NCBI GenBank assembly: GCA_014529385.2
Contig: CM043953.1
Coordinates: 77,306,872 to 77,370,871, forward strand
Length of the DNA: 64,000 nucleotides
Direction: 5' to 3'
Origin: Adiantum capillus-veneris
Taxonomy: Eukaryota > Streptophyta > Polypodiopsida > Polypodiales > Pteridaceae
The first letter of the stretch is position 1. Each line of letters starts with the position of its first letter. Under the pieces are notes generated by a model. It was not told the DNA's origin. It saw only the letters and a list, made by a program, of their open reading frames with translations, and ran no database searches. Of this stretch, positions 12,206 through 23,100 are shown in pieces. The translations under genes and the position numbers were made by a program.

Positions 12206-12970
12206 TAGGTTAGGTTAGGTTTAGCTATAGGTTAGGTGACATTATAGGTTAGGTTAGAGCTAGCAACAAATTAATAGTAGAAAAAACACAAACGGACTTC
12301 GAAGATGACTCGTATACTGCTAAAGATGCAAACAGACTTCGGTTAGGTTAGGTTATATATTAGGTTTAGGTTATAAGTTAGGTTACATTAACTAAGGTTA
12401 GGTTTAAGTTATAGTATAGGTTAGATTATAGGTTAGGTTAGAGCTAGCGATAAATTAATAATAGAAAAAACACAAACGGACTTCGAAGATGACTCGTGTA
12501 CTTCTAAAAATGGAAATGGACTTCGGTAGGTTAGGTTTAGGTTATAAGTTAGGTTACATTAAGTTATCTAGGTTTAGGTTATAGGTTAGGTTAGAGCTAG
12601 CAACAAATTAATAGTAGAAAAAATGCAATTAGACTTCAAAAGTACACACAGGCATCAAAAACCTTAATATATAGTCATTGAATAATAAATACGAGATTAT
12701 TACCATGTGGTCCTAATCTCCGTGCAACTCTAGACCGAGGTGTGCGAGAATCGAGCCTCGCTAGAGAATGTGAGGTTGTTAGAGCTAGCAACGAATAGTA
12801 GAAAAAACACAATCGGACTTCAAAAGTGCACACAGACTTCAAGAACCTTAATATATATTCATTGACTAATAAAAGACGATATTATTACCCTGTGGTCCTA
12901 ATCTCCGTGCACCTCTAGACCGAGGTGTGCAGGGATCGGGGCTAGCTAAAGAATGTGAGGTTGTCATGTA
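12205..12970 (+). repeat. Second tandem repeat block in CACTA
   Basis: The phrase GAGCTAGCAACAAATTAATA or close variants recurs near 12250, 12447, 12592 and 12782, followed by the AAACACAAACGGACTTCG type. The last two units (about 12590-12780 and 12781-12968) also share a 100-bp block containing GTGGTCCTAATCTCCGTGCA. No gene seen. Confidence 0.85.
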
Positions 12971-13045
12971 TTGTCATGTACTTAGTAGTGTGTAGTTATT
13001 GAAACTAGTGTTTTAATTATTTGTTGCATCATTGGTAGATAAAGT

Positions 13046-15444
13046 ATGAACGATAGGATGGTGTGTCCTTGTGCGCATTGCAAGCATCAGATCTTTCAAA
13101 GACAAAAAATCTGCGACCAACACATACACAATCATGGTCTCTTTCAGATAGAGCAACTACAAGACGTGCGTTATCGATCGTATGGTCTAGAGATTGAATA
13201 TCGAACTCCGCGAGTAGATATTGCTCCAACTTCATCCCAGAGAAGATGATTTTCAAATGAGCAGCCATCAACTGAGTCCTCCCAATTAATACCAGATGCG
13301 GCATTTAAAGAAGTAGAGATGGAGTAGATGTTGGACGCGTTCTTTGACATGGATTCCAATATAGAAGACGGAAACATTGAAGATGACACTGTGGAACAAC
13401 CTCAGCCATCCCGTTCATATCGACGTCATGATAGCAACGATAAAGAGGACGAGATGATGTAAAGTCTTGCACGCATGCCGCTCTACACTGGTGCAAAAAT
13501 CTTAGTTCTCCATGCCGCGTTGGAAATGCTTAATTTGCAGTCTGTCTACAGTTGGTTTGACGCCTCAGTTACAGAGATTTTCAAGTAAATACATTGTATC
13601 CTAAGCATTAGAGTGCAAATTATAGTTCATATAAAGTGATCAAAGGGCTGACTTGTTCATGTAATGACAGGTTTCTCAATGAGCAAATCTTGCCAAAAAG
13701 GAATCACATGCCCCCTACCCGTCCAGTCGCTAAAATCTTCTTACTAATTTGGGCTTGGATTATCACAAAATACATGCATGTCCTAATGATTGTATACTTT
13801 TTTGCAATGAGTATGAAAACTTGGAACAATTTCCCAATTGTGGATCAAACAGGTACACAGGGAGGACACACAAGGAAAATGTATCCCGGCAAAGGTCCTT
13901 CGACACTTTTCTATCATTCCAAGAATAAAGAGCATATTCAGGTGCAAGTCCATAGCCGCTTTGATGACATGGCACTCAAATACTAGATCAACAGATGATG
14001 TGATGCCGGTACCTGCTAACTCTCGTGCATGGAAGCACAGAGGAAAGTTGGCCTACATTTAAGAACAAGCCTTGATGTATCCGCTTTGGTCTGGCAATGG
14101 ATAGAGTAAACCATTTGGATTACGGAGTTCGTCATGGAGCATGTGGCTTATTTGTCTAGTTAATTATAATCTTCCACCATGGATCGCTATCAAGAAGGGC
14201 CATCTGTTGTTGTCATTGATCATCCAAGGAAAGTACAAAGCAAAGAACATGGACGTCTATCTGGCACCACTTATAGAAGAGTTCCAAATCTTGAGGACAG
14301 GAATCAATGTGGTTGATATGTCCCAACCAATCGGACGACGGAATGTACATGTGCAAGGCATTCTCATGTGGACCATGCACGATTGGTCGGGCTTCGGTGA
14401 GTGCCCAGGTGAGTGCCTTTAAAACCCTAACACACATGTGATTCCTGGCTATACCAATTCTTTTATATTTTAATTTTGTGATGTTTTAGGCTTGAGTTAC
14501 TCGGGCAATCATGCATGTCCAAAATGTGGTCCTCGATTTGGCTTCCGCCGCTCTAAGCATTTGAGCAAGACAGTTTACGAGGAGCATGGTAGATTTTTGC
14601 ATGAAGGACATTTATATTTCACAACTACCTTTTTGAGCTCCACATGATCACATTGCTTTAATAACTTTCAGTCTGTTTCAATTTTGTGGCTATAGTATCA
14701 CAAATATGGAGCTTTGTGGTTGCATGGGAAACACTTCAGAGTGCAGCGGATCGACGAACAAAGGGTCACTTTCGACAGTGGTGTTAGGGCAAGATTCATC
14801 CAAGAAAGTAGGAGTAGTGTCAGGGATGAGAATACAGAGACTAGACAGCTTGAATACTTTGGCTACATCCAAGACATCTTGAAGATTAGCTTTAGAAAGT
14901 TTGATATGTTTATCTTTGATGTCAAGTGGTTCAAAGTTATTACCAGCGGCCCTAATGCAACTGTGTGTAAGCAACTGTGCGTAAAGACAAGAGTGGATTG
15001 ATTCAAGTGAACTCTAGGCAGGTGTGGATAGATGCGCGGGATATATTCGTACTTCCGCAGCATTGTGAACAAGTTTTGTTCATATACGATCCACTATAGA
15101 CAGAAAATGATGAGAATGATCTGTCTAAACCCTGCTAGCTCTATGTCGTTCAAGTTGCTCCACGTAGCAAGCAAGTGTGAGAAGGATTGGACGTTGAGGT
15201 CGTAGAGGTGATTCATGAACAAAGTGCAGGACAGACGGAAACTTTAAGTTTAGATTTTGAGGTGGATGTCAGCAGTGAGCAATTGTGTGAACCTAGAGAT
15301 GAGCTGTCAAACACTGAAGCTGATGCGGAGAGCGATGAAGAAGTAGAGTTCGATGACAAAGATGCAGAAGTAAAGATTGAGATAGACACCTTTCGTGCAT
15401 CAGATCTCATAGAGGATGAGATATTAACTAATGATTTTTGCTAG
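13046..15444 (+). pseudogene. CACTA transposase, TNP2-like (decayed)
   Basis: Order of recognisable parts: transposase-associated zinc domain at 13046-13246 (MVCPCAHCKHQI, later QHIHNHG); a linker; the TNP2 block with LYTGAKISVLHAALEML (13477-13585), ILPKRNHMP (13690) and, in another frame, LDYHKIHACPNDCILF (13750-13800); LAMDRVN (14095) and the NYNLPPWI/MDVYLAPLIEEF block (14160-14290); a likely intron at 14409-14489 (GT...AG); then GLSYSGNHACPKCGP from 14490; a DUF4216-like segment around 14850-15098 (MFIFDVKWFK, VWIDARDIFVLP); and an acidic tail at 15187-15444. Several frameshifts and stops break it. An intact protein would cut at the CACTA ends using a DDE nuclease fold. Confidence 0.85.
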
Positions 15445-15656
15445 AAACTCTTTGTAAAACTCTTTTTATTAGTCTACAATACACTTTAGATTCATTCATT
15501 TGTGTAGCAGCTTTGTTGATTTGTTATTTGTAGTGATTAAGTATTTCTTTTGTAAACTAACATATTTTGTGGGTATTGTTTGTGTATGATTAGCCATGGC
15601 CGATTGACGATGAGCCATACTCTCCTAGTTTTAGTTTTCTTGTCACTCCGGCTGGC

Positions 15657-16586
15657 ATGTCACCCGAGCAGATGGGTTCGTTTTTGTCTCAATTCACACC
15701 AGAGCAGATCAAGATGGTACAGCACCTTTGGGCAGTAGGTCCCTCTAGACCTACTACGGACTACCCTACGCCCGGGACTAGTGTGTTTCCTACACCGAGC
15801 GGCCCCACACCTCAGTCTAGTGTGCCCCCTATGTCTAGGACTCGTGTGCGCCCTACACCAATGGGTGGTTCATCCTCGAGAGGAGGTAGGTATCGTTTTG
15901 GAGGCCGTGGTTGCTATGGTAGCAGCCCTATTGATATGTCCACACCACCGAGAGAGAGTCCACCACTCTCTTCAGTAGATAGTTCACCGATTGGCACACC
16001 ACGTACACCTTGGGGATCACACGAGCATCATCCTAGCAAGGCGTACAAGAGCAAGGATGGGGCTATTGTGGCGGATAGGGTCGGAAAGTCCATGCGATAG
16101 AGGATTCAACAGCTCTGTACGATTCAGTTTGGTCACTCTGTGATAGAGGTTTGGGATAACCTCGATGGTGAAAGAAAGAATTACATCGTCAAGGCCATTC
16201 ACAGATAGTGCAGGCTGGCAGAGGGGATGCAGAGGAGTGGGTGGGGATTGCACGAGAGACACAAGACAATTCTCAAAGATTTCAGCAGCAGAGAGATGCA
16301 GCCAGAGCACGTTTGGAGTCTGCTGGAGCATCACATCTTAGAAGTAGAGGCTACGATACGCTTCGATATGAGTTTGTAAGTATTATACATATTATTTAAA
16401 TTATGAAAAATATATGTGTTATTTGAAGATTCATCTAATTATTAAACCATAATTTTGTAGGAAGTTGTCGTGAAGCATCCTCTGACACACCGAGAGGAGA
16501 AGTATGGGTACAAGCATGGACTTGTGGCCCTTTTGACCCAGCTGCAGGAGGAGGGAGAGGACGTCGACTGGGAGGCATTACCATGA
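15657..16586 (+). pseudogene. Second CACTA gene, Transposase_24-like (TnpA role)
   Basis: Begins MSPEQMGSFLSQF, followed by a Pro/Ser/Thr-rich region and a Gly/Arg-rich patch (about residues 60-95), then SKDGAIVADRVGKSM. A TAG at 16098-16100 is followed in the same frame by a helical stretch with VWDNLDGERKNYIV. After a frame change (about 16208) comes an Arg/Gln-rich helix, a likely intron 16377-16460 (GTAAGT...TTTTGTAG), and a final exon with HREEKYGYKHGLVALL and DVDWEALP ending at 16586. The layout resembles the DNA-binding accessory proteins of plant CACTA elements; the name of the family is from memory of its shape, not from a search. Confidence 0.65.
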
Positions 16587-16594
16587 GGGTCTTC

Positions 16595-16910
16595 TCACTC
16601 AGTGACTGTTTGCATATGTACAGTTTTGTAGTGCTTATGTTTATGGTTTATGGTTATGTTTATGGTATGGATAGATGTTATGGTTAAGATTTGGCAGTCA
16701 AGTTCAGGTTATGGTTTTGCTATGATGGTGAGGAAATCATATGATGGTTATGGTTATGGTATGACAAGCAAGTTCTGGTAATGGTTATGGTATAGCAAAT
16801 AGGTTATGTTTATGGTTTTGCAGTTTTTGACTCATGTTTTAATTATGGTTATAAAATGTTTATGTCGTTATGCCATGATCAAGCTATTGATTTTGTGGTT
16901 ATGTTTTTCT
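16595..16910 (+). repeat. TATGGT-rich low-complexity tract
   Basis: Irregular repeats of GGTTATGGTTATG and related words between the second CACTA gene and the right end. No gene seen. Confidence 0.8.
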
Positions 16911-17342
16911 TACAATCTTGCTAATTGCCATACACTCGCTCTTTAGCGTCAGCTTGTAGGTGGAGTGTGGTTGCTTGTGCACTCTTCCTTTGGGCAGAGA
17001 GGGATGTTTTCTTTTGCTGCAGTACATGCAACATCAATTCCCAACCCTCTCTGTCCAAAAAAAATTTGTAGGTTTGTTCGTCGGTAGAGAATACGGACGT
17101 ATAGGCATCGGTACAGACTTCGGTAGATGCGTTGGAATATGCAATAGTATTACTGGTGGTTATTTCATTGCGTATTCCGACTCTCATTTCAAATTTTATT
17201 CTGACGCATAATATATCGGTACTTATACGGACGTCACGATATTGGCGTCTCTTCCGAGGCCTATTTCAGTGCTTTTTAGTTTTAAAACTAAATCTTTTTC
17301 TCGTTGGTAATTGCACTGATTTCTGCGCGTCGTGTTGTAGTG
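16911..17342 (+). promoter_or_regulatory. CACTA right subterminal region and terminus
   Basis: Contains repeated words such as ACGGACGT, ATCGGTAC and GACGTCAC (17090-17240) that match motifs of the left end in inverted arrangement, then the terminus TTGTAGTG at 17335-17342. Confidence 0.65.
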
Positions 17343-17345
17343 AGA
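17343..17345. other. Right 3-bp target duplication (AGA) of CACTA
   Basis: Matches 4734-4736. Removing one copy plus the element puts the copia integrase back in frame across the junction. Confidence 0.85.
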
Positions 17346-17630
17346 AAGATGTTGGTGTATTTCATTCATGAGAAGTCTGAAGCTTTTGGAAAGTTTAAAA
17401 TGTGGCAAAAGCTTGTAGAAAATGAATCAAGAAAGAAGGTGAAGAAGCTTTACACAGATTGAGGAGGAGAATTCATCTCAAATAAATTGAACAACTACTG
17501 CAACGAGCATGGCATAAAACGGCACCTTACTACAGCTTACACACCACAACAGAATGGATTTGTGGAGCGTCACAATCGCATGGTGGTAGAAATGGAAATG
17601 TGTATGCTCAAAGCCAAGGGTATGTACCCA
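17346..17630 (+). pseudogene. Copia B integrase, right half
   Basis: Continues the integrase broken at 4733: VYFIHEKSEAFGKFK, then the second catalytic region YTD*GGEF (in-frame TGA at 17459-17461), and the third with NGFVERHNR at 17555-17580, ending around LKAKGM. After about 17627 the similarity stops at a tandem repeat. No reverse transcriptase or RNase H was found downstream. Confidence 0.85.
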
Positions 17631-18215
17631 AATGAAGCTAAGAGGATATCAAGGTGTGTATCTTCCTTGCACAAATTAAGAAAGCATGGATGCCACGACC
17701 ACTAAGTTCATGTAAGGAGCGAGGTAAGGAGGACAACCTTTTTCATGAAATATTGCATGCATCTTCTCCGACTTCAAGGGTGTCCTCCTTAAAGGATTTC
17801 AATGTCCCTGAATCCCATATATGCATGCTTAATTTGTGTAAGGAGGATAACCTTCTTCAAATTTACCCAAAATGAAGCTAAGAGGATATCAAGGTGTGTA
17901 CGCAAATTAAGAAAGCATGGATGGGAATCCACAACCACTAAGTTGACGTAAGGAGGACAACATTTTTCATGAAATATTGCTTGCATCTTCTCCGACTTCA
18001 AGGGTGTCCTCCTAAAGGATTTCAAGGTCCATGAATGCCCATCTGTGCATGCTAAATTTGTGTAAGGAGGATACCCTTCTTCAAATTTATCCATATGCTT
18101 GAATCTTCTCAAACATCAAGGGTGTCATCCTTATGCAAAAATAACTTGTAAGAAGATGCCCTTCCATGCAAGATAAATTTGCGTAAGGAGGACACTCTTT
18201 AAGGTTAAGAGTTAT
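17627..18215 (+). repeat. Tandem repeat, about 241-bp unit
   Basis: Unit 1 starts at about 17627 and unit 2 at about 17868; both begin TACCCAAA(A)TGAAGCTAAG. They share GGTGTCCTCC and GTAAGGAGGA boxes. A degenerate third unit runs from about 18090 to 18215. Confidence 0.9.
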
Positions 18216-19340
18216 GTACACTTTTCATATATATTCAAGGGAGAAACCTTAACAAAGAGCACAAGGTCTAAGAAATTGTCATTATTCTTAGATGAATAGA
18301 AGATAGTTCATAACCCTTGTGAGTAGCAATGGTCTTTGGGGTATTTATATTGAATCCAAAGTGAGAAATTGTATCCATATATAGTCACCTAAGTTTGCAT
18401 TATGCAAGATATTGATAGGAGAAAACATATTAAATATGAGATTGTTAATAAGGGGCGTCATTCTTGGCAATGCTTTGGGTTCTCCATCTCATCCCGGAAA
18501 AGTCTACATCCTCCTACCCAAGGTTCAGGCCTAGTTGGATTTTTTGAGTGCATTGTGATGTGTGGAACTATAGGTTGTCTTTTTGTATAAGGAGCCTTGT
18601 CATGGGCCTTTTTTGCAAAACTTAAGGATCTCCTAACCTAGGCTAACCAAGTCCACTCTGTCATGATTCAATTGTAAAAAACAATTTCTCTCTTAATACA
18701 TTCTCGCATGCTTATGGCAAGAAGGATAGTGAGGGAATGGTGGGAAAAGTCAAGATTGGACGTATACATGAAGCTAATAACATGGAAAAATAGTTTTCCT
18801 AATGAGATTGCTAGTAGTTAGGGGCTACTTGAGAAAATGTTGTGCTTGGCACTTTCACTAGTCTGTGGGTGATTAGAGATATTGAAAGTCTAAAGTTCAA
18901 AAGAGTTTGCAAAAGATAAAGGAAAAATATAGAGTTGGAAAACACCATGCATTGCATGCGGACCTAGAAAAGAGCTCACAATTTTGGCCCATATAATTTT
19001 TAGGACGCAAAAGCTATAGGTTTTGTAGTGCAAAATATTGAGAGCATGGGCTAAAGGGCACCTCCCTACAATCTTTTAGGCTCTCAAGTGGCACTCGGCC
19101 TTCAACATCAACAGTGTGATCTCTTCCCAGCAAAGTTTGCATTTTGTGACTCATGGTAGCAGGACTCGTGTGGCCATTATATTATGGAGTTCAATGGCAA
19201 AGTGGCAAATGATAATCAAACTATAGTAACAAAATGACTCTCTCATGTAGTGTGGTGGGGACTATCTTTTTTGTGAATATTTTGGTTACAAAAGGTAACT
19301 TTTTGTATTATGGACACAAACTCTATCAGTATTTTCAATG
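18216..19340. other. Unassigned sequence
   Basis: About 1.1 kb without a convincing frame or domain. It may be decayed internal sequence of copia B, but I cannot show that. Confidence 0.4.
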
Positions 19341-20070
19341 GTCCCTAATTAATTCACATGCGATCTATTGCAAAAAGATAAAAGAAAAAGGGTTTTGTCT
19401 GATACACATAATTTATTATACTCAATAGCTCAAATTGCAAGAGACTCAAGGGTGTTAGCAAACTGTATTGAGCAAGGTCTCTGAAAACAAGCGCCCCCAA
19501 AGTTTTGGCTACATTTTTAAAATATCACAAGTTCTTCTTAGACAGACAACCCCAAATTATGGCATATATGAAGGTTTAATCGTTCTTCTAGTTCATGCTT
19601 GCAAATTATATAAAATATGTGTGTATATGTACAATATGTTGTGCATATGCCCATAGTTTGCTCATAGGCCTTTAAGTGGGAGATTGTTGAGGTTCAAGAG
19701 CCATTGTACACATCGGGCACCCCATCTCTAATCAATTCACATGCGATCTTATGGTAGAAAGATAAAAGAAAAATAGGTTGTGTATGATTCACATCAGTTA
19801 TAGTACTCAACATCTCAAATTGCTAGAGACTCAAGGGTATCAACAAATTGTATTGAGTAGGGTCTTTGATAGCAAGTGCCCCTAAAGTTCGGATTGCATG
19901 TATGAGAAGATCACATGTTCTTCTTTCATGGCAACCCCAAATTCTGGCATATCCGAAGCTTTTATCTTTTTTTTCATTTCATGCTTGCAAAATATATGTA
20001 CAATATATTGCACATATGTCCATAGTTTGCACATCAGCCTTTAAGTAGAAGACTGTTGAGGTTGTTGTAC
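19341..20070 (+). repeat. Duplicated copia 3' end (two PPT/LTR starts)
   Basis: Two diverged copies of about 350 bp (19345-19709 and 19724-20070) share AATTCACATGCGATCT, GAGACTCAAGGGT and a long T-rich tail. Each ends in a polypurine tract followed by an LTR-like start: AAGTGGGAGAT then TGTTGAGG at 19685, and AAGTAGAAGAC then TGTTGAGG at 20054. This is the usual layout of a copia 3' end. Confidence 0.7.
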
Positions 20071-20130
20071 TCATCTGACAACACAGATCATAATCTTATT
20101 AACTATTTGTTATCCTTATATATCCCCATA
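20071..20130 (-). other. 3' flank of the receptor kinase gene
   Basis: Short stretch between the stop codon and the LTR-like start at 20054. The transcript's 3' untranslated region would have to run into the retroelement remnant; no polyadenylation signal was settled. Confidence 0.4.
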
Positions 20131-23100
20131 CTATTGAATAAGGGAGGTGCAATGCTTGGTGTTTGTGTCTGAACTTGCAGAGGAGATGGGATGAGTACCG
20201 GTAGCTAAGGTTGAGGAGATGGTACTGGAAGTACTCCAACTAAGGCTCGCATTGGATAGAGAAGGGCCATTAGAAACAACTGGTTTGAGAGTAGTAACTA
20301 CTGGTAGGGCCCCTCTCCCTTCCAAAGCAGCTAGTGCAACCTGAATCGATGGTCGCATTTTGGAGTCTGGATGTAAGCAAGCAAGCCCCACAGTCAATGT
20401 CCGTACCAATTGTCCCTCATCCACGTCCGCTTCAAGCCTACGATCACATGCCTCTCTCAGTCTCCCCTTGCTATGCAAATCCCACACCCAGTCTTGCAGG
20501 CATCCTTCGAAATCTCCAGGCAAGCTTGCATCGCTAGGGCGGCGCCCACACACCACCTCCAGAAGAACCATTCCATAGCTGTAGACATCTGACATGGTTG
20601 TTGCTCGCCCTGTTGTTCGATATGTCTCCGGTGCCATGTAACCTAGCGTTCCAGCGGCCGCCGTAGTGTGCCCCTCCACCCCTTCCCCTAATTGTCTTGC
20701 TAAGCCAAAGTCTCCAAGCTTAGCATTGTACTTAGCATCAAGCATGACATTGCTTGCCTTGATATCTCTGTGAAGAATCACACTCTCGCACTCCTGGTGC
20801 AAATATTGTAATGCAGATCCCAATCCACATACTATGTTGTACCTGTAGAATCCACTAACCAACTGATTAATTATTACCAGCTCATGATCATTGATTGAAA
20901 AATAATCACTCGCAGATGTTAAAATGGAAGAGTGTATTTAGAGGGACAAAAGTAATTGGTTTGCATAGGGAGTTAGTTAGGTGTTCATATAATGTGTATT
21001 AAGTAACACATGTATGGAGGCCAACATGTTTGTAGAGTGTATGCATAAAGATGTCGGTGGTCATTGGATCATCCAAATGGTGCTCACATGGCACCACTAG
21101 GAAATTCCCTTTAACACTAGGTTGGTAACATAACAGAACATAAAAGTCTCCTTTCAGGGTTTGAAAAAAACTTCCAAAACCATAGTAGATCCATGCATTT
21201 TGGAAAATCCTTTCATGAGCTAATAGTTCAAGGACTACTACAAATGGAAAAAAATGAGAAACTTGTAAAATTTCTCATCTCTTGGTCGTAACAAGCCTCC
21301 AAAGTTGATGGACCAATTCATTTTGCCTAAAACAATCATTTCTTATGGTTGATTGCGGATAGATGAGGCTAGGGATTTTTGGAGGACATGAGATAAAATT
21401 CCTCGTTAACTTCAATGGGTTGGTGATCAAATCATTTTGTTACTTTTACCTCACTATTTTTCTTTTTGGCCAAAAAAAAGGGTACAAAAAAGTTGCATTT
21501 TTTTCATTCTGTGAATCTATCATCAAAGTTTCTATAGTCCCGCTCAATAAAGATACTATATACATGTCTTCTTAGCTCTCTTTGGGCCTTTGGATTAAAA
21601 AGGATCCATGGAGCATGTCAAAAGAATATTAGATCTCTTAGTGCTTGATTTTAGTAATGAAATGCATTAATACACTTAGCGTTGAGCTATTTCGAAGTAG
21701 ACTAGCAAGGATGAGGGAAAGCTGCAATGTTTGGCTATGTACATTGTAGAGTCCACCATTATCACCCATTGGTCGGAGTCGATTGTACTAGAGACTATAT
21801 GTGCTAGCCTTGAATGACCACTCATGATAAATTTGAGGATTCCTTTGTGTGTACTACAGTTGGTGCGTGAGAGTGAGACGCTCATTTGCATTATTCATTG
21901 ACTCTATCTCTCTCTTCTTGTTTTGTATGTAAAAGGTTGCTATTGAGCACATATTGGAGCATCTATTATGTCATGGATTGCGGTTCTCACCAAGAAAAAC
22001 CTTGCAGACAATGATGAAGTGCTAAATACAACAAACATGAAAAAATTGGGTTTAGCATTATGACCTATAGAATCCCATAGAGATTTGAAGTTTACAATTA
22101 GATATGGTTACTACCTACAAAATATACACAATTGGCCTAAGAAACTAGCAATATTTAGAAAGCTATACTTGCTACACTAGAATATGTCTCGTATTCTTCT
22201 GCAGTTGAAAAATTCAACCATTGTCGTATACTATGTTATATAGCATATAAGGTGCTCCAATACTCAAGGAAGATTAGTTTTATGTTACACATGCCACTTA
22301 CATTATCAAAATTGAATTGGGATATCAAGAAAGCCACCAAAAAAATCATAAAAGTACTAGATTTTGTCGAAAAACAGGATTAGGCAATTTTTGTAATTTG
22401 GTCCTAACTTTCAAATTTAACACTTAAACCTTCCTAGAAGTATCAAAACATGATGAAAATTACTAAGGCTAATCCTCTAGCAATATAAACCTCACATACA
22501 TGAATTTTAGAGTGGTATAGTTGCAAAACTTTGAAAAAAAAGAAAAAAACAGGATCCGTTTTTTCACACAGTTTAGGCTCAGAAATGTTGTGCAAGAATA
22601 AGGTTAATGGTGAGATCAATGTTCCAAAAAACGTCAAGTTTTTGTTAGCTCATAAGGCAACTTTGTGGATGTATAGCACCTAGAAATTTAGTTTCAAACT
22701 CTTTAAATAATTCAAGCAAAATGGTCACTTAACAAGAATAAGTGTCCCATTACCAACCTAGTCTTAAAAGGTGAGATTTTTCCAAATCAAGCGCAATTGT
22801 GGCACTAGCGCTCGAAATTTAACCGGAGGTGTGAGTATATGGAAGAGCATATACGTATACTGAGTTCTATGCACACTCTAGTTGGGCAATTTATGATGCA
22901 ACGAGAGGTCTTCTAGCATTTAATAACGCTAGTTGATGATGAATCTAATCATTATATAACTTTAATTGTGCCCCTCCCCCTTCCCCTCCCCCTCCCCCTT
23001 TGGATGTAGATCATTTCGGTTTGTGCACATGCAAGCTAATGTTATCACTATGTCATGAAAATAAATCTAGCTGAATAGTAAATGGATAAATACAAACCTT

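Larger units (their letters stand above)
4737..17342 (+). mobile_element. CACTA (En/Spm-like) DNA transposon, with a nested copia
   Basis: The left end is CACTAC at 4737-4742, continuing after the nested copia as AAGAGGTCAC from 9927. The right end reads CACTACAACACGACGC on the minus strand from 17342. The outer 8 bases of the two termini match, and AGA flanks both ends. Without the 5179-bp copia and its 5-bp duplication the element is about 7.4 kb. It carries TNP2-like and Transposase_24-like genes on the plus strand, plus a large non-coding left half of simple repeats and palindromic satellite. It inserted into the integrase of copia B. The transposase genes are decayed, so the element is probably immobile now. 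Confidence 0.9.
20843..23097 (-). other. Intron of the lectin receptor kinase
   Basis: 2255 bp, donor AAAAG/GTTTGT and acceptor CTACAG/GT on the minus strand, phase 2. Most of it (21115-22763) is a TTAA-flanked inverted-repeat element. A C-rich tract lies at 22972-23000. Confidence 0.9.

Noticed and set aside
10540-12600. Possible interstitial telomere
   Set aside because: Plant telomeres are TTTAGGG; this is irregular TTAGG/TTAAG and lies inside a CACTA element.
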